Shown: in pieces, positions 16,371 to 24,596 of the stretch | Position numbering within the stretch: position 1 is the first letter of the stretch | Layout: each line of letters opens with the position of its first letter | Origin: Jannaschia pagri | GTDB lineage: Bacteria; Pseudomonadota; Alphaproteobacteria; Rhodobacterales; Rhodobacteraceae | Direction: 5' to 3' | Length of the DNA stretch: 64,000 nt | Assembly (NCBI RefSeq): GCF_019655435.1 | Contig: NZ_BPFH01000001.1 | Location: forward strand, 186,001-250,000 | Position numbers and translations under genes: made by a program | Notes under the pieces: generated by a model | Database searches by the model: none | Told to the model about the DNA's origin: nothing | What the model saw: the letters and a program-made list of their open reading frames with translations, nothing else

Positions 16371-17491
16371 AGGTCCCGACCGTGGGGGGCCGCCCCGCCC
16401 CACCGCCGCCGCCCCAAACGGAAGAACATCGTTTTCCCTGCGACGCTTGCGGCGGGGACATGCGGTTCGATCCAGGCGATGATCGGATGATCTGCGACCA
16501 CTGCGGCAACGTCGAGGCCCTGCGCAGACAAAGCCCCGGCGCGATCCAGGAAATCGACATCCGCAAAGGCTTGGACACAGCCGCCCGCGATGCCGAGGAA
16601 GAGGTCACCCGCGTGCTGTCCTGTCCGAATTGCGCCGCCCAGGTGGAGTTCGACCCCGCTGTCCATGCCGCCGAATGTCCGTTCTGCGCCACGCCGGTTG
16701 TCACGGATACGGGCACCAACCGGCATATCAAACCCGCCGCCGTGGGCCCCTTTGTCCTGGAGGAGCGGGAGGCCCATGACGCCATGGACGCCTGGCTCGG
16801 CAGTCTCTGGTTTGCGCCCAATGGCCTGCAGAAATATGCGCGCAAGGGACAGAAGATGTCGGGCATCTATGTCCCCTTTTGGACAATCGACGCCCAGACA
16901 GAGACGGCCTATCGCGGCCAGCGCGGCGATACCTACTACGTCACACGAACGGTCATGCGGGACGGCAAACCCCAACAGGTGCGGGTGCCCAAGATCCGCT
17001 GGACCCCAAAACGGGGCCGGGTCGCCCGGTTTTTTGACGATGTCCTGGTCCTGGCCTCCACCTCATTGCCAAAGCAGCATACCGATGCGCTGGAGCCTTG
17101 GGACCTGGCGGGGCTGGCACCCTATGCCCCACAGTACCTCGCCGGGTTTCGGGCCGAGGCCTACTCCATAGACCTGAAAGACGGCCTAGCCGAAGCCAAA
17201 GCGCGGATGGATGCAGTCATCGCCCGCGACGTGCGCATGGATATTGGAGGCGATCAGCAGCGTATCGACGCATTGCAAACCCAAATGTCCGCGGTCACTT
17301 TCAAGCATGTGCTGCTGCCGGTCTGGGTCGCGGCCTACAAGTACCGGGGCAAATCCTACCGCTTTGTGGTCAACGGTCAGTCCGGACGTGTCCAGGGAGA
17401 GCGGCCCTATTCCGCGATCAAAATCGCACTCGCCGTCATCGCCGCCATCATCGTGGCAGGCATCGCAGCAGTCCTCTATCAGGGTGGCTAA
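16367..17491 (+). CDS. Double zinc-ribbon protein with C-terminal membrane helix
   Basis: A 374-residue protein. Two zinc ribbons lie near the N-terminus: CDAC...CDHC (Cys 25, 28, 43, 46) and CPNC...CPFC (around 89-113). A conserved body follows, with YVPFWTIDAQTET and a LLPVWVAAYKYRGKSYRF motif. A single hydrophobic helix ends the protein (about 347-370). Such proteins are often mislabelled as primosomal helicase PriA relatives because of the ribbons, but no helicase motif is present. It is the last gene of the TelA operon and overlaps the b561 gene by 4 bases. Function unknown. Confidence 0.75.
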   Translation: MKVPTVGGRPAPPPPPQTEEHRFPCDACGGDMRFDPGDDRMICDHCGNVEALRRQSPGAIQEIDIRKGLDTAARDAEEEVTRVLSCPNCAAQVEFDPAVHAAECPFCATPVVTDTGTNRHIKPAAVGPFVLEEREAHDAMDAWLGSLWFAPNGLQKYARKGQKMSGIYVPFWTIDAQTETAYRGQRGDTYYVTRTVMRDGKPQQVRVPKIRWTPKRGRVARFFDDVLVLASTSLPKQHTDALEPWDLAGLAPYAPQYLAGFRAEAYSIDLKDGLAEAKARMDAVIARDVRMDIGGDQQRIDALQTQMSAVTFKHVLLPVWVAAYKYRGKSYRFVVNGQSGRVQGERPYSAIKIALAVIAAIIVAGIAAVLYQGG

Positions 17492-17586
17492 ACACCAAAG
17501 CGCCGGTCTGCATCACAAAGGGACGGTGACGTACTGGCCGCGACGTCACGTGGGCGGTACGCCGAGCAAAACCGGGAGGAAAGGTC

Positions 17587-18477
17587 ATGATCCTGTGCGC
17601 GGGCGAAGCCCTGATCGACATGTTGCCGCGAGACACGGCCGATGGTCCCGGGTTTTTGCCCCAGACGGGGGGCGCGGTCTTTAACACCGCCATCGCACTC
17701 GGGCGGCTGGGGGCGCCGGTGGGCCTGTTCACCGGTCTGTCCGACGACCTGTTTGGCGCAAGACTGGCGGCGGATTTAGCCGCCTCTCAAGTTGTGAACC
17801 GCGCCGCAGTCCATGACCGACCCACGACGCTGGCCTTCGTGACCCTGACAGATGGCCATGCGGACTATGCGTTCTATGACGAAAACACGGCTGGCCGAAT
17901 GGTGGCCCCTGCCGACCTGCCCGAGATGTCTGATGTCACCGCGCTGTTCGTTGGCGGCATCTCCCTCGCGGTAGAACCTTGTGCCCAAACCTACGAGGGG
18001 TTGGCCCTGGGGCACGCGCATCTGCCGATCATGCTCGACCCCAATATTCGTCCGGGCTTCATACGCAACGAAGCGACCTTCCGCGCGCGGATGGAGCGGA
18101 TGTTGGCGGCGGCGAATATCGTGAAGGTATCGGACGAGGATCTGGCATGGCTCGGCATGGCGCCGGAGGATATTCTATCGCTAGGCGTGGGCATTCTGTG
18201 CCTGACAGAAGGATCCGAGGGCGTGACAGCGATCACCCGGACCGGTCGGGTGCAGGTTCCAGCCGAACGGGTCGAGGTCGTCGATACCGTCGGCGCGGGC
18301 GATACGTTCAACGCGGGCTTTCTGGCCGGACTACAGCGGGCGGGCGCGCTTACGAAATCCGTCCCGTCCGAGAAGGTCCTGCGCAACGCCCTGACGCTTG
18401 GGGTACAAGCGGCGGCCATCACGGTCGGGCGGGCGGGGGCAAACCCGCCCTGGGCGTCGGAGTTGGCCGCGACATGA
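17587..18477 (+). CDS. PfkB family carbohydrate kinase
   Basis: A 296-residue sugar kinase of the ribokinase/PfkB family. It shows the start [13 protein letters not shown], the sugar site [15 protein letters not shown], and the ATP/anion-hole motif [13 protein letters not shown], whose Asp is the catalytic base. The [10 protein letters not shown] opening is like fructokinases, but substrate choice cannot be settled. An AGGAAAGG site precedes the ATG. Its stop overlaps the dtd start (ATGA), and dtd overlaps speD, so a three-gene unit is likely. Confidence 0.88.
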   Translation: MILCAGEALIDMLPRDTADGPGFLPQTGGAVFNTAIALGRLGAPVGLFTGLSDDLFGARLAADLAASQVVNRAAVHDRPTTLAFVTLTDGHADYAFYDENTAGRMVAPADLPEMSDVTALFVGGISLAVEPCAQTYEGLALGHAHLPIMLDPNIRPGFIRNEATFRARMERMLAAANIVKVSDEDLAWLGMAPEDILSLGVGILCLTEGSEGVTAITRTGRVQVPAERVEVVDTVGAGDTFNAGFLAGLQRAGALTKSVPSEKVLRNALTLGVQAAAITVGRAGANPPWASELAAT

Positions 18478-18911
18478 AAGCGGTTGTGCAAAGGGTCCAA
18501 GAGGCACACGTGGATATCGATGGCCAGACTGTCGGCGCCACGGGTCCCGGCCTATTGATCCTCGTCTGCGCCATGGGGGGCGATACGACGGCGAACGCCG
18601 ATGCTCTGGCGGGGCGGATCGCCAAGCTGCGGATCTTTCGCGACGAGACGGGCCGTATGAACCGCTCCGTTCTCGACACCAAGGGAAGCGCTCTGGTCGT
18701 CAGCCAGTTTACGCTGGCCGCAGATACGTCGCGCGGGAACCGTCCCGGCTTCGCGGACGCGGCCCCACCCGAGGAAGGCGAGCGCCTCTACGAACGGTTT
18801 GTGTCAGCCCTGCGCGACCAAGGGGTGCCGGTCGAGACGGGTCGGTTCGGCGCGGACATGGCGGTTCACCTGATTAACGATGGCCCCGTCACAATCCCGA
18901 TCGAGCGATGA
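18474..18911 (+). CDS. dtd: D-aminoacyl-tRNA deacylase
   Basis: Dtd removes D-amino acids (and Gly mischarged on tRNA-Ala) from tRNA. The 145-residue protein has the two active-site motifs SQFTLAAD and [10 protein letters not shown], and the N-terminal [12 protein letters not shown]. It overlaps the PfkB kinase stop and the speD start by 4 bases each, so it is translated as part of a coupled trio. A functional tie to polyamine synthesis is not known. Confidence 0.94.
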   Translation: MKAVVQRVQEAHVDIDGQTVGATGPGLLILVCAMGGDTTANADALAGRIAKLRIFRDETGRMNRSVLDTKGSALVVSQFTLAADTSRGNRPGFADAAPPEEGERLYERFVSALRDQGVPVETGRFGADMAVHLINDGPVTIPIER

Positions 18912-19252
18912 TCGGCCGTCACCTCATCCTGGAACATTGGGGCGGCATCACCGACCCCGCGACCGTGGAACGTTCCTTGCACGGCGCCGCCCGAGCGGCC
19001 GGGGCAACCGTTTTGTCAGCCCATTTCCATCCCTTTGAGGGCGGGGGCGTCACGGGTGTTCTGCTGCTGGCGGAGAGCCACATCACAATCCACACCTGGC
19101 CCGAGCAATCCTATGCGGCGTTGGACCTGTTCATGTGTGGCGCGGCCAAGGTCGAGGTCGCTGCGGACCACTTGGACCGCGTGTTGCGTCCTTCGCGGTC
19201 CGACAGACGCGTGCTAGAGCGAGGTGTTTCGCTGCCCCTACCCCAAGACTGA
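18908..19252 (+). CDS. speD: S-adenosylmethionine decarboxylase proenzyme, class 1B
   Basis: AdoMet decarboxylase supplies decarboxylated AdoMet, the aminopropyl donor. This 114-residue proenzyme contains the self-cleavage site [12 protein letters not shown], where cutting before Ser yields the pyruvoyl cofactor, and the ALDLFMCG segment with the catalytic Cys, so it appears active. Its gene converges on the membrane spermidine synthase gene 33 bases away, which makes a shared aminopropyl transfer pathway likely. The acceptor need not be putrescine. Confidence 0.92.
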   Translation: MIGRHLILEHWGGITDPATVERSLHGAARAAGATVLSAHFHPFEGGGVTGVLLLAESHITIHTWPEQSYAALDLFMCGAAKVEVAADHLDRVLRPSRSDRRVLERGVSLPLPQD

Positions 19253-19285
19253 GGGGTTGGCCCAGGTGCCGGGACAGGCGGCGAG

Positions 19286-20797
19286 CTACCGGAACCAAGC
19301 GTTCCAACCCGCCTCATACGCCCGCGGCAGCGGATGGGTGGACAGCGTGTTGACCGGCACCGGGCGCGGCCCCGTGTCGGGATCGAACACTTGGGACGCG
19401 GCCCAGACCTGCGGGGTCAGGTGGCGAAGGTCACTCGGGTAAGGCGCCTGACGCGGGACCATTCCGGTGGGACGTGCCATGGCGAACCCCCAGAGACCAA
19501 AGCTGGGCACATATGACTGGTAAGCGGTCACCGACCATTCCTGCCCCAGGGTCTCCGCCACGATCCAAAAGGCATCCGCCGCGAACATGGGGGACCCCGC
19601 CTGGGTCACCACGATTCCCTGTGCCGACAGACGCGCCGCCAAGAGGCGGTAGAACTCCGCCGTATAAAGACGCGACAGCGAGAGGTTTTTCGGGTCAGGC
19701 AGGTCCAAGATCGCGACGTCATAGGCGCTCTCCGTATCCCGGACCCATGTGAAGGCGTCGGCATTGACCACTTCCACCCGTGGGTCTCGCAAAGCGAAGC
19801 CATTCAATCCAGCCAGATCGTCCCGGTCCCGAAACAGGCGCGTCACGTCCGGATCCAGATCGACCAAGGTGACGGCCTCCACGTCTGGCCAGCGCAGCAC
19901 CTCGCGCACGGCCATGCCATCGCCCCCTCCCATGACAAGCACCCTTGCCCGGCGGGGCGCCTGGGCCATCGCCGGATGAACCAGCGGTTCGTGGTATCGG
20001 TGTTCGTCGCCCGTATCGAACTGCACGGCCCCATCCAGAAACAGCCGCGTGCGGCCCTGGAACCGCGTCACGGTGATCTGTTGATAGGTCGAGCGTGTGT
20101 TCAGGACGATCTCATCCTCATAAAGGCGCGCGTCCAGGGCCCCGGCGATGGGCCCCGACCACGCCAGCGCGCCCAGCACCAGGGCCGTGGACAGGCCCCA
20201 ACCGCCCCACGTCGCCCGTCCCAAGCGGTGGCGGAACAGCCACAGCGTCCCCCCCGCCACAGCCAAGTTGAGCAGGCCGAACACCAGTCCCGCCGCCACG
20301 AGGGACAGGTGCGGCACGATCAGCACCGGGAACGCCAGCGAGGCCACAAGCGCGCCCAGGTAATCCACTGACAGGACGTTTTCGAACCGAAACTGACCCG
20401 CGCCGATGTCCTTCAGGATGCGGGCCAGGAGCGGGATCTCCATCCCCGACAGAACGCCGACCGCGATCAGCGCCCCATATAACGGCAAGGCCACGCTGCC
20501 GACCGTGGCATAGGCGTAAAAGGTCACCAGCGCCGCGCAGCCACCAATCAGGCCCAAACCAATCTGCGCTCGCACGAAACCGGCGACAGGGTCTGTCACG
20601 AACCGGGACACCCAGGCGCCCACACCCATGGCCGACAGGAAGATCCCGATCACAAAGCTAAACTGCCGGACCGAGTCCCCCAGCAGGTAGCTGGAGACCG
20701 TCGCCGCAATCAGCTCATAGATCAGGCCCGCAACGGCCACCACAAGGGTGGTCGCCAACAGCCAGACTTCGGTCGCGCGGGCCGGGGCCAAAGTCAT
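19286..20797 (-). CDS. Membrane-anchored spermidine synthase (polyamine aminopropyltransferase)
   Basis: A 503-residue fusion. Residues 1-215 hold about seven transmembrane helices. Residues 220-490 form an aminopropyltransferase domain with YQQITVTR, LFLDGAVQFDTGDEHRYHE, the AdoMet loop MGGGDGMAVRE and the acceptor loop ILDLPDPKN, where Asp acts as base. Stand-alone SpeE enzymes have only the second part. It ends a minus-strand run with DUF350, a 54-aa peptide and two DUF4178 genes, and converges on speD. The acceptor could be a polyamine or an amine on another molecule. Confidence 0.9.
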   Translation of the reverse strand: MTLAPARATEVWLLATTLVVAVAGLIYELIAATVSSYLLGDSVRQFSFVIGIFLSAMGVGAWVSRFVTDPVAGFVRAQIGLGLIGGCAALVTFYAYATVGSVALPLYGALIAVGVLSGMEIPLLARILKDIGAGQFRFENVLSVDYLGALVASLAFPVLIVPHLSLVAAGLVFGLLNLAVAGGTLWLFRHRLGRATWGGWGLSTALVLGALAWSGPIAGALDARLYEDEIVLNTRSTYQQITVTRFQGRTRLFLDGAVQFDTGDEHRYHEPLVHPAMAQAPRRARVLVMGGGDGMAVREVLRWPDVEAVTLVDLDPDVTRLFRDRDDLAGLNGFALRDPRVEVVNADAFTWVRDTESAYDVAILDLPDPKNLSLSRLYTAEFYRLLAARLSAQGIVVTQAGSPMFAADAFWIVAETLGQEWSVTAYQSYVPSFGLWGFAMARPTGMVPRQAPYPSDLRHLTPQVWAASQVFDPDTGPRPVPVNTLSTHPLPRAYEAGWNAWFR

Positions 20798-20816
20798 CGC
20801 ACAGATCGTCCGGCGG

Positions 20817-21041
20817 TCAGGTGCGGATCACGGCCGCGATGATGATCGCAAGGGCAAGAAACATGGCGCCCATGACAATGGCGATGGCCATGTTCTGGTC
20901 CTCCTCCAGCTCTTTCCGAAGGCTGAAGGGCGTCAGCAGTTCAATCAACCACCAACACGCCAGCATCAGGAAGAGGCCGAAAAAGGAGTAAAAGATCGTG
21001 CCGACCACTTCGGCAAAGATGATGTTCTCGAACGCAGCCAT
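20817..21041 (-). CDS. DUF350 membrane protein
   Basis: A 74-residue protein with two hydrophobic helices around a charged LRKELEEDQNMAIAI turn, the signature of a single DUF350 (YjfL-type) unit. Many members carry two or more tandem units, so this is a minimal form. The ATG at 21041 is preferred because a GGAAGGGGG site lies just before it; a TTG start 15 bases upstream would overlap that site. It sits 19 bases before the spermidine synthase gene. DUF350 genes often accompany DUF4178 and polyamine genes. Confidence 0.78.
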   Translation of the reverse strand: MAAFENIIFAEVVGTIFYSFFGLFLMLACWWLIELLTPFSLRKELEEDQNMAIAIVMGAMFLALAIIIAAVIRT

Positions 21042-21060
21042 GCCGCCCCCTTCCAAGTTT

Positions 21061-21225
21061 CTACTTCACCCGCACGCGGGCCACGCCAACGCCGCCGCCG
21101 GAGCCTGTGCGGACCGAGCCGACACCCGTGTCAGAACTGACCGCTCCGATCCCATACCAGGAGGCATAGCCCGCCCCCCCAAGGATCAGAAGCGAGATAG
21201 CCATGACTATGATGCGCGTGCCCAT
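21061..21225 (-). CDS. 54-residue single-helix membrane protein
   Basis: The frame from ATG (21225-21223) to TAG (21063-21061) encodes 54 residues. An N-terminal hydrophobic helix (IIVMAISLLILGGAGYASWY) is followed by a Gly/Ser/Val-rich tail ending in ARVRVK. It fills the space between the DUF4178 stop (3 bases upstream) and DUF350 (19 bases downstream) almost exactly, which argues for a real gene. No family is known to me. The tail could be periplasmic or an extracytoplasmic loop. Confidence 0.65.
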   Translation of the reverse strand: MGTRIIVMAISLLILGGAGYASWYGIGAVSSDTGVGSVRTGSGGGVGVARVRVK

Positions 21226-21228
21226 CCG

Positions 21229-22500
21229 TCAGTCGTCCTCTTCGACCCAATCGCTGCCATTCCAGCGCAGCATGCGATGCCGCCAGCTAGATGACAGCGT
21301 CCAGAGCGTGGCCATCCCGAACAAAGCCGCCGCGCCCCAGGTCCAGATCGACGCGCCCTGTCCCTCCTGCAAGGTCAAGCGCAGGGGCGCCGGCTGGGCG
21401 CGGGGCGAGGCCTCGGCCAGGGCCACATCGAGGCGGTAATCGCCCGAGACCGTCGGCTGGAATACGAGGCTTTCGTAGCGGCTGCCCTCGCTCCAGGCAT
21501 CGTCGCCCGACCCGCCGGAGTAATAGCTGATCGCCCGCCCCGTCTCGGCCAAGACTTGCCCCGTGGGATCCACGATGGTCATCTCGTATTCCGCCCAAGC
21601 CTGACTGAGATCCTGGTAGAATTGCAAACCAACGGGACGATCCACAACCGCGATCGGAATGGTCAAGCTGGGTGGCAGTTGATCCGGTGTGCCTTGGAAC
21701 AGAACCTCGCGCCCGCCGCCCTCCATCACGATGATGGCCAGCAGCACGGAGATCACGGTCAGAACACCAAACCAGCTGGCATAGAACCGTTTGCCCGGCG
21801 CAGGCTCATAGGGTTGGAGGGCATGGACCTTGGAAGGACGAGGCAGCTCTACCCCAAAGGCCGCCGCAGCCTCTGGAAAGTAGCGGGTGGTTTCGATCTC
21901 CCGCTCCTCCGAGTGGGCATAAGCAATCATGTGGTCGCTGAACCGCCCCTCGGGCATGAGCGAGATCGAGGTCCCGCGATGTCCGACCTCGGGGCGCCAG
22001 GTGAACTCGCCCTCGACGAAGTCGACCTTCCAATTCGTGGTGGCGTAATAGACGTAGGTCTCTCCGCGCCAGAACCGACTGGGGCGCGTCTCGGCGCGGG
22101 CGACGTCACGGTCCGTGACGAAGGAGCCGTCGGGCCAATCCCGTATCTTGCGCGTCAACAGGATATGACCGTCTTCCAATGTCAGCCAAGCATAGCCATG
22201 GGTCGGTGAATACAGGATGTGGTCGACCCAATGGGCCACGCCACCGTCCCAAGCCTCTTGCAAGCCCAGGATGCCGATGATGGTAAAGGTCACGCCATCG
22301 ATCTGACCTGTCATGCCGAGTTTGAACGGCGTCTCCGGCCGCTTCAGCCCCGCATGAACCGACAGGACGGCGTAAGCGTCTGTCGCATCCAACCGCGCTC
22401 CGCAATAGCCGCAGACCTGGGTGACCACCCTGCCCCCGCCCAGAACCTCAAGCCCGGCACCGCAATTGGTGCAGTTGATGGCGCTGATCGTGCCGGTCAT
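21229..22500 (-). CDS. DUF4178 protein with zinc ribbon and two membrane helices
   Basis: A 423-residue protein. A zinc ribbon opens it (CTNC...CGYC, Cys 10, 13, 30, 33). A DUF4178 beta-rich domain follows (about 60-205: GVTFTIIGIL, YAWLTLEDGHILL, ETYVYYATTNWKVDFVEGEFTW). A membrane helix is near 240-260, then an exposed beta region with SYYSGGSGDDAWSEGS, then a second helix near 385-405 and a tail ending RWNGSDWVEEDD. It overlaps the upstream DUF4178 gene by 4 bases. DUF4178 is known from phage-shock-like and polyamine gene neighbourhoods, but its activity is undefined. Confidence 0.82.
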   Translation of the reverse strand: MTGTISAINCTNCGAGLEVLGGGRVVTQVCGYCGARLDATDAYAVLSVHAGLKRPETPFKLGMTGQIDGVTFTIIGILGLQEAWDGGVAHWVDHILYSPTHGYAWLTLEDGHILLTRKIRDWPDGSFVTDRDVARAETRPSRFWRGETYVYYATTNWKVDFVEGEFTWRPEVGHRGTSISLMPEGRFSDHMIAYAHSEEREIETTRYFPEAAAAFGVELPRPSKVHALQPYEPAPGKRFYASWFGVLTVISVLLAIIVMEGGGREVLFQGTPDQLPPSLTIPIAVVDRPVGLQFYQDLSQAWAEYEMTIVDPTGQVLAETGRAISYYSGGSGDDAWSEGSRYESLVFQPTVSGDYRLDVALAEASPRAQPAPLRLTLQEGQGASIWTWGAAALFGMATLWTLSSSWRHRMLRWNGSDWVEEDD

Positions 22501-23126
22501 AGGACCCGCCGCACATCAAAGGGGTCGATCCAATGCCCGGCAAACCAGGCAATGCCCCCATCCCAGATTTCGCCAGAGAGGAACGCTCCACGCGGTCCAG
22601 AAAAGTTGGCAAACAAATGGGTATCGCCGATGGCAACCGGCTCGGGCAGTTGGCCGCGAAAGGCGATGGCCTTGGCATTGCTCACCTCGGAACAGGCATA
22701 GAACACGCCGTTAGAGGAGACCTCCGCGCCCAGGCGAAACACCTCCCGCCCGCCTTGGGGCATACGGCTTGGCGGAACCTCCCGTTGCAGAACAACGTCA
22801 CCTTCGTCGACGGAGACCCACGCGAGGCCCCCCGTGGTTCCCAGCGTCCCGTGGTATTCATCCCAGTGACCGCGCCCATAGTCGTAGCGCACGTGCCCGG
22901 ACGCGACGAATGCCCCATGGCTGCCCAACTCTACGGGGACGCCAATTCCGATCAACTCCGGCGCCTCCAACATCTCGCCCGCCTCGCCCGCCTTGCGAAG
23001 GACCGCATCCTCCAACACCACAGAGGAGCCACAGAACTCGCAGTTCACCATACGGGCGTGGGCCAGCATCTCTGGCAAGGCGGCCCCGCAATTGGGGCAG
23101 GAGGAGGCGGGATTACCTTGTGTCAC
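22497..23126 (-). CDS. DUF4178 zinc-ribbon protein, soluble
   Basis: A 209-residue protein with an N-terminal zinc ribbon (CPNC...CEFC) and one DUF4178 domain (GHVRYDYGRGHWDEYHG, LAWVSVDEGDVVLQRE, FYACSEVSNAKAIAFRGQLPEP). It has no membrane helix, unlike its downstream neighbour. I place the start at GTG 23126, 17 bases after the kinase stop; the first possible ATG at 23195 would overlap the kinase by 53 bases and add basic residues. An AAGGG site is present but 13 bases away. The two DUF4178 proteins probably work as a pair. Confidence 0.75.
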   Translation of the reverse strand: MTQGNPASSCPNCGAALPEMLAHARMVNCEFCGSSVVLEDAVLRKAGEAGEMLEAPELIGIGVPVELGSHGAFVASGHVRYDYGRGHWDEYHGTLGTTGGLAWVSVDEGDVVLQREVPPSRMPQGGREVFRLGAEVSSNGVFYACSEVSNAKAIAFRGQLPEPVAIGDTHLFANFSGPRGAFLSGEIWDGGIAWFAGHWIDPFDVRRVL

Positions 23127-23142
23127 GCGCGCCAGGATACCC

Positions 23143-24405
23143 TTACCGCGCCGCGACGGAACCCCCTGGTTCGAGCATTTCAAAAGCTTCGGCAAAGAAA
23201 GTTTCGGTTCCGAAGTTCCCCGACTTCAGCGCAATGGCCACACCGTCCCCGGCAAAGCACCAGGGAACCCCTGGGGCGATCTCCGGACCGACCCGCAGGC
23301 GATCCACCTGCAAGGCGCGGGTCACGGCACCGCTGGTCTCACCACCTGCGACAACGATCTGGCCGATGCCGCGATCGATGGCGTCTCGGGCCAGTTGGGC
23401 CAGCGCATCCTCGACCAAGGCCCCTGCACGCGCCACGCCGAGCGCGTCCTGCGCGGCTTGAACGGCTTTGGGTTCGGCGGTTGCGAAGATGATCTTATGG
23501 GCCTCGGCGGGCTGCGCGACCAGCCAGGCCCGCGCATCGGCCAAACCACCTTTCGACAGTTCCTGGGGGTCCAGCCGGTAGCCGTTGGCCTGCCGCAGGT
23601 AGGACCCGACTTGCGCCCGTGTCATCGCCGAACAGGACCCCGACAGCACGATCCTTCCACCCCGCACGGGCGGCATCGGCTCCGCCGCTGTGTGGGGCAA
23701 AGCACCTCCGGCGCGCCAGATCTTTGGCAAGCGCTCCGCAATGGCAGAGCCGCCGCAGATCAGGGCCATGTCCTGTGCCGCCTGGGCCAGGGTCGAGAGG
23801 TCTGTGTCCTCCACCGAATCGACAACCATGTGCCCCCGGGCGTCCGAGAGCGTGGCGGACACCGCATCCACCCCTGCCCGCACCGTCGGGAAGGCCACGA
23901 GCCCAACATCCCGCTTCACCTGTGGGCGCAACAAGCGCGGCACGCTGGCATCGCGCATGGGCGTCAAAGGGTGATCCTTCATGGGCGATTCATCGAGGGG
24001 CAGGTCACCAACAAACAAACGGCCCATGAACACGCGGCGCCCGTTTTCCGGGAAGGCAGGACAATGGATCGTGACGTCTGTTCGCAGGTCCGACATCAGC
24101 GCATCGGCCACGGGACCAATATTGCCGCGCGTCGTGGAATCAAAGGTCGAGCAGTATTTCCAAAAGACACGCCTCGCCCCCTGATCGCGCAACCAGCGGA
24201 GCGCTGCACGGGCCTCATGCACCGCATCTTCCACTGGGGCCGTTCGGATTTTGAGGGCGATGACCTCGAAGGCAGAAGCCTCCTCATCCCCAACAGGCAC
24301 ACCGATGCGTAACGTGACGGGAACGCCCGCCCGCGACAGCATCGCGGCCAGATCGCTCGCGCCCGTGAAATCATCGGCAATCGCACCGAAGAAAGCCGCG
24401 GCCAT
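23143..24405 (-). CDS. otnK: Four-carbon acid sugar kinase (DUF1537, 3-oxo-tetronate kinase-like)
   Basis: A 420-residue kinase of the OtnK/DUF1537 family, whose characterised members phosphorylate four-carbon acid sugars. The N-terminal substrate domain starts GAIADDFTGASDLA and includes YCSTFDSTTRGNIGPV. The C-terminal nucleotide domain has VLSGSCSAMTRAQV, VVAGGETSGAVT and PGVPW. Usual OtnC/OtnI partners are absent. Instead a DUF4178 gene follows after 16 bases, so it may be the promoter-proximal gene of the polyamine-type unit. Substrate is a family-based inference. Confidence 0.85.
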   Translation of the reverse strand: MAAAFFGAIADDFTGASDLAAMLSRAGVPVTLRIGVPVGDEEASAFEVIALKIRTAPVEDAVHEARAALRWLRDQGARRVFWKYCSTFDSTTRGNIGPVADALMSDLRTDVTIHCPAFPENGRRVFMGRLFVGDLPLDESPMKDHPLTPMRDASVPRLLRPQVKRDVGLVAFPTVRAGVDAVSATLSDARGHMVVDSVEDTDLSTLAQAAQDMALICGGSAIAERLPKIWRAGGALPHTAAEPMPPVRGGRIVLSGSCSAMTRAQVGSYLRQANGYRLDPQELSKGGLADARAWLVAQPAEAHKIIFATAEPKAVQAAQDALGVARAGALVEDALAQLARDAIDRGIGQIVVAGGETSGAVTRALQVDRLRVGPEIAPGVPWCFAGDGVAIALKSGNFGTETFFAEAFEMLEPGGSVAAR

Positions 24406-24505
24406 AATCTCCTCCCCTAAGGCATTAACCGTGCCTGCAGGTCGTGGCCGTTGGGAAGTGTCTCGTTAAGTGAGCCGCCGTTTTCCCGGGAGGTGATGCA
24501 GGAAG

Positions 24506-24525
24506 GACGCGCGATGGCGTCCTGT
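24506..24525. repeat. 7-bp perfect inverted repeat
   Basis: AGGACGC-GCGATG-GCGTCCT lies in the 190-base gap between the divergent DUF1537 kinase and PPC-repeat genes. It could be an operator for either gene; there is no T-run. Confidence 0.35.
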
Positions 24526-24596
24526 CGGTTCGGGTTGCTGGATCATTCTGCGCCGCCTACCCTCCGATCAACAGGCACCCGACGGAGACAACGTCC

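Noticed and set aside
22993-24312. A 439-residue plus-strand open frame
   Set aside because: It is antisense to the DUF1537 kinase and part of a DUF4178 gene and shows no domain.
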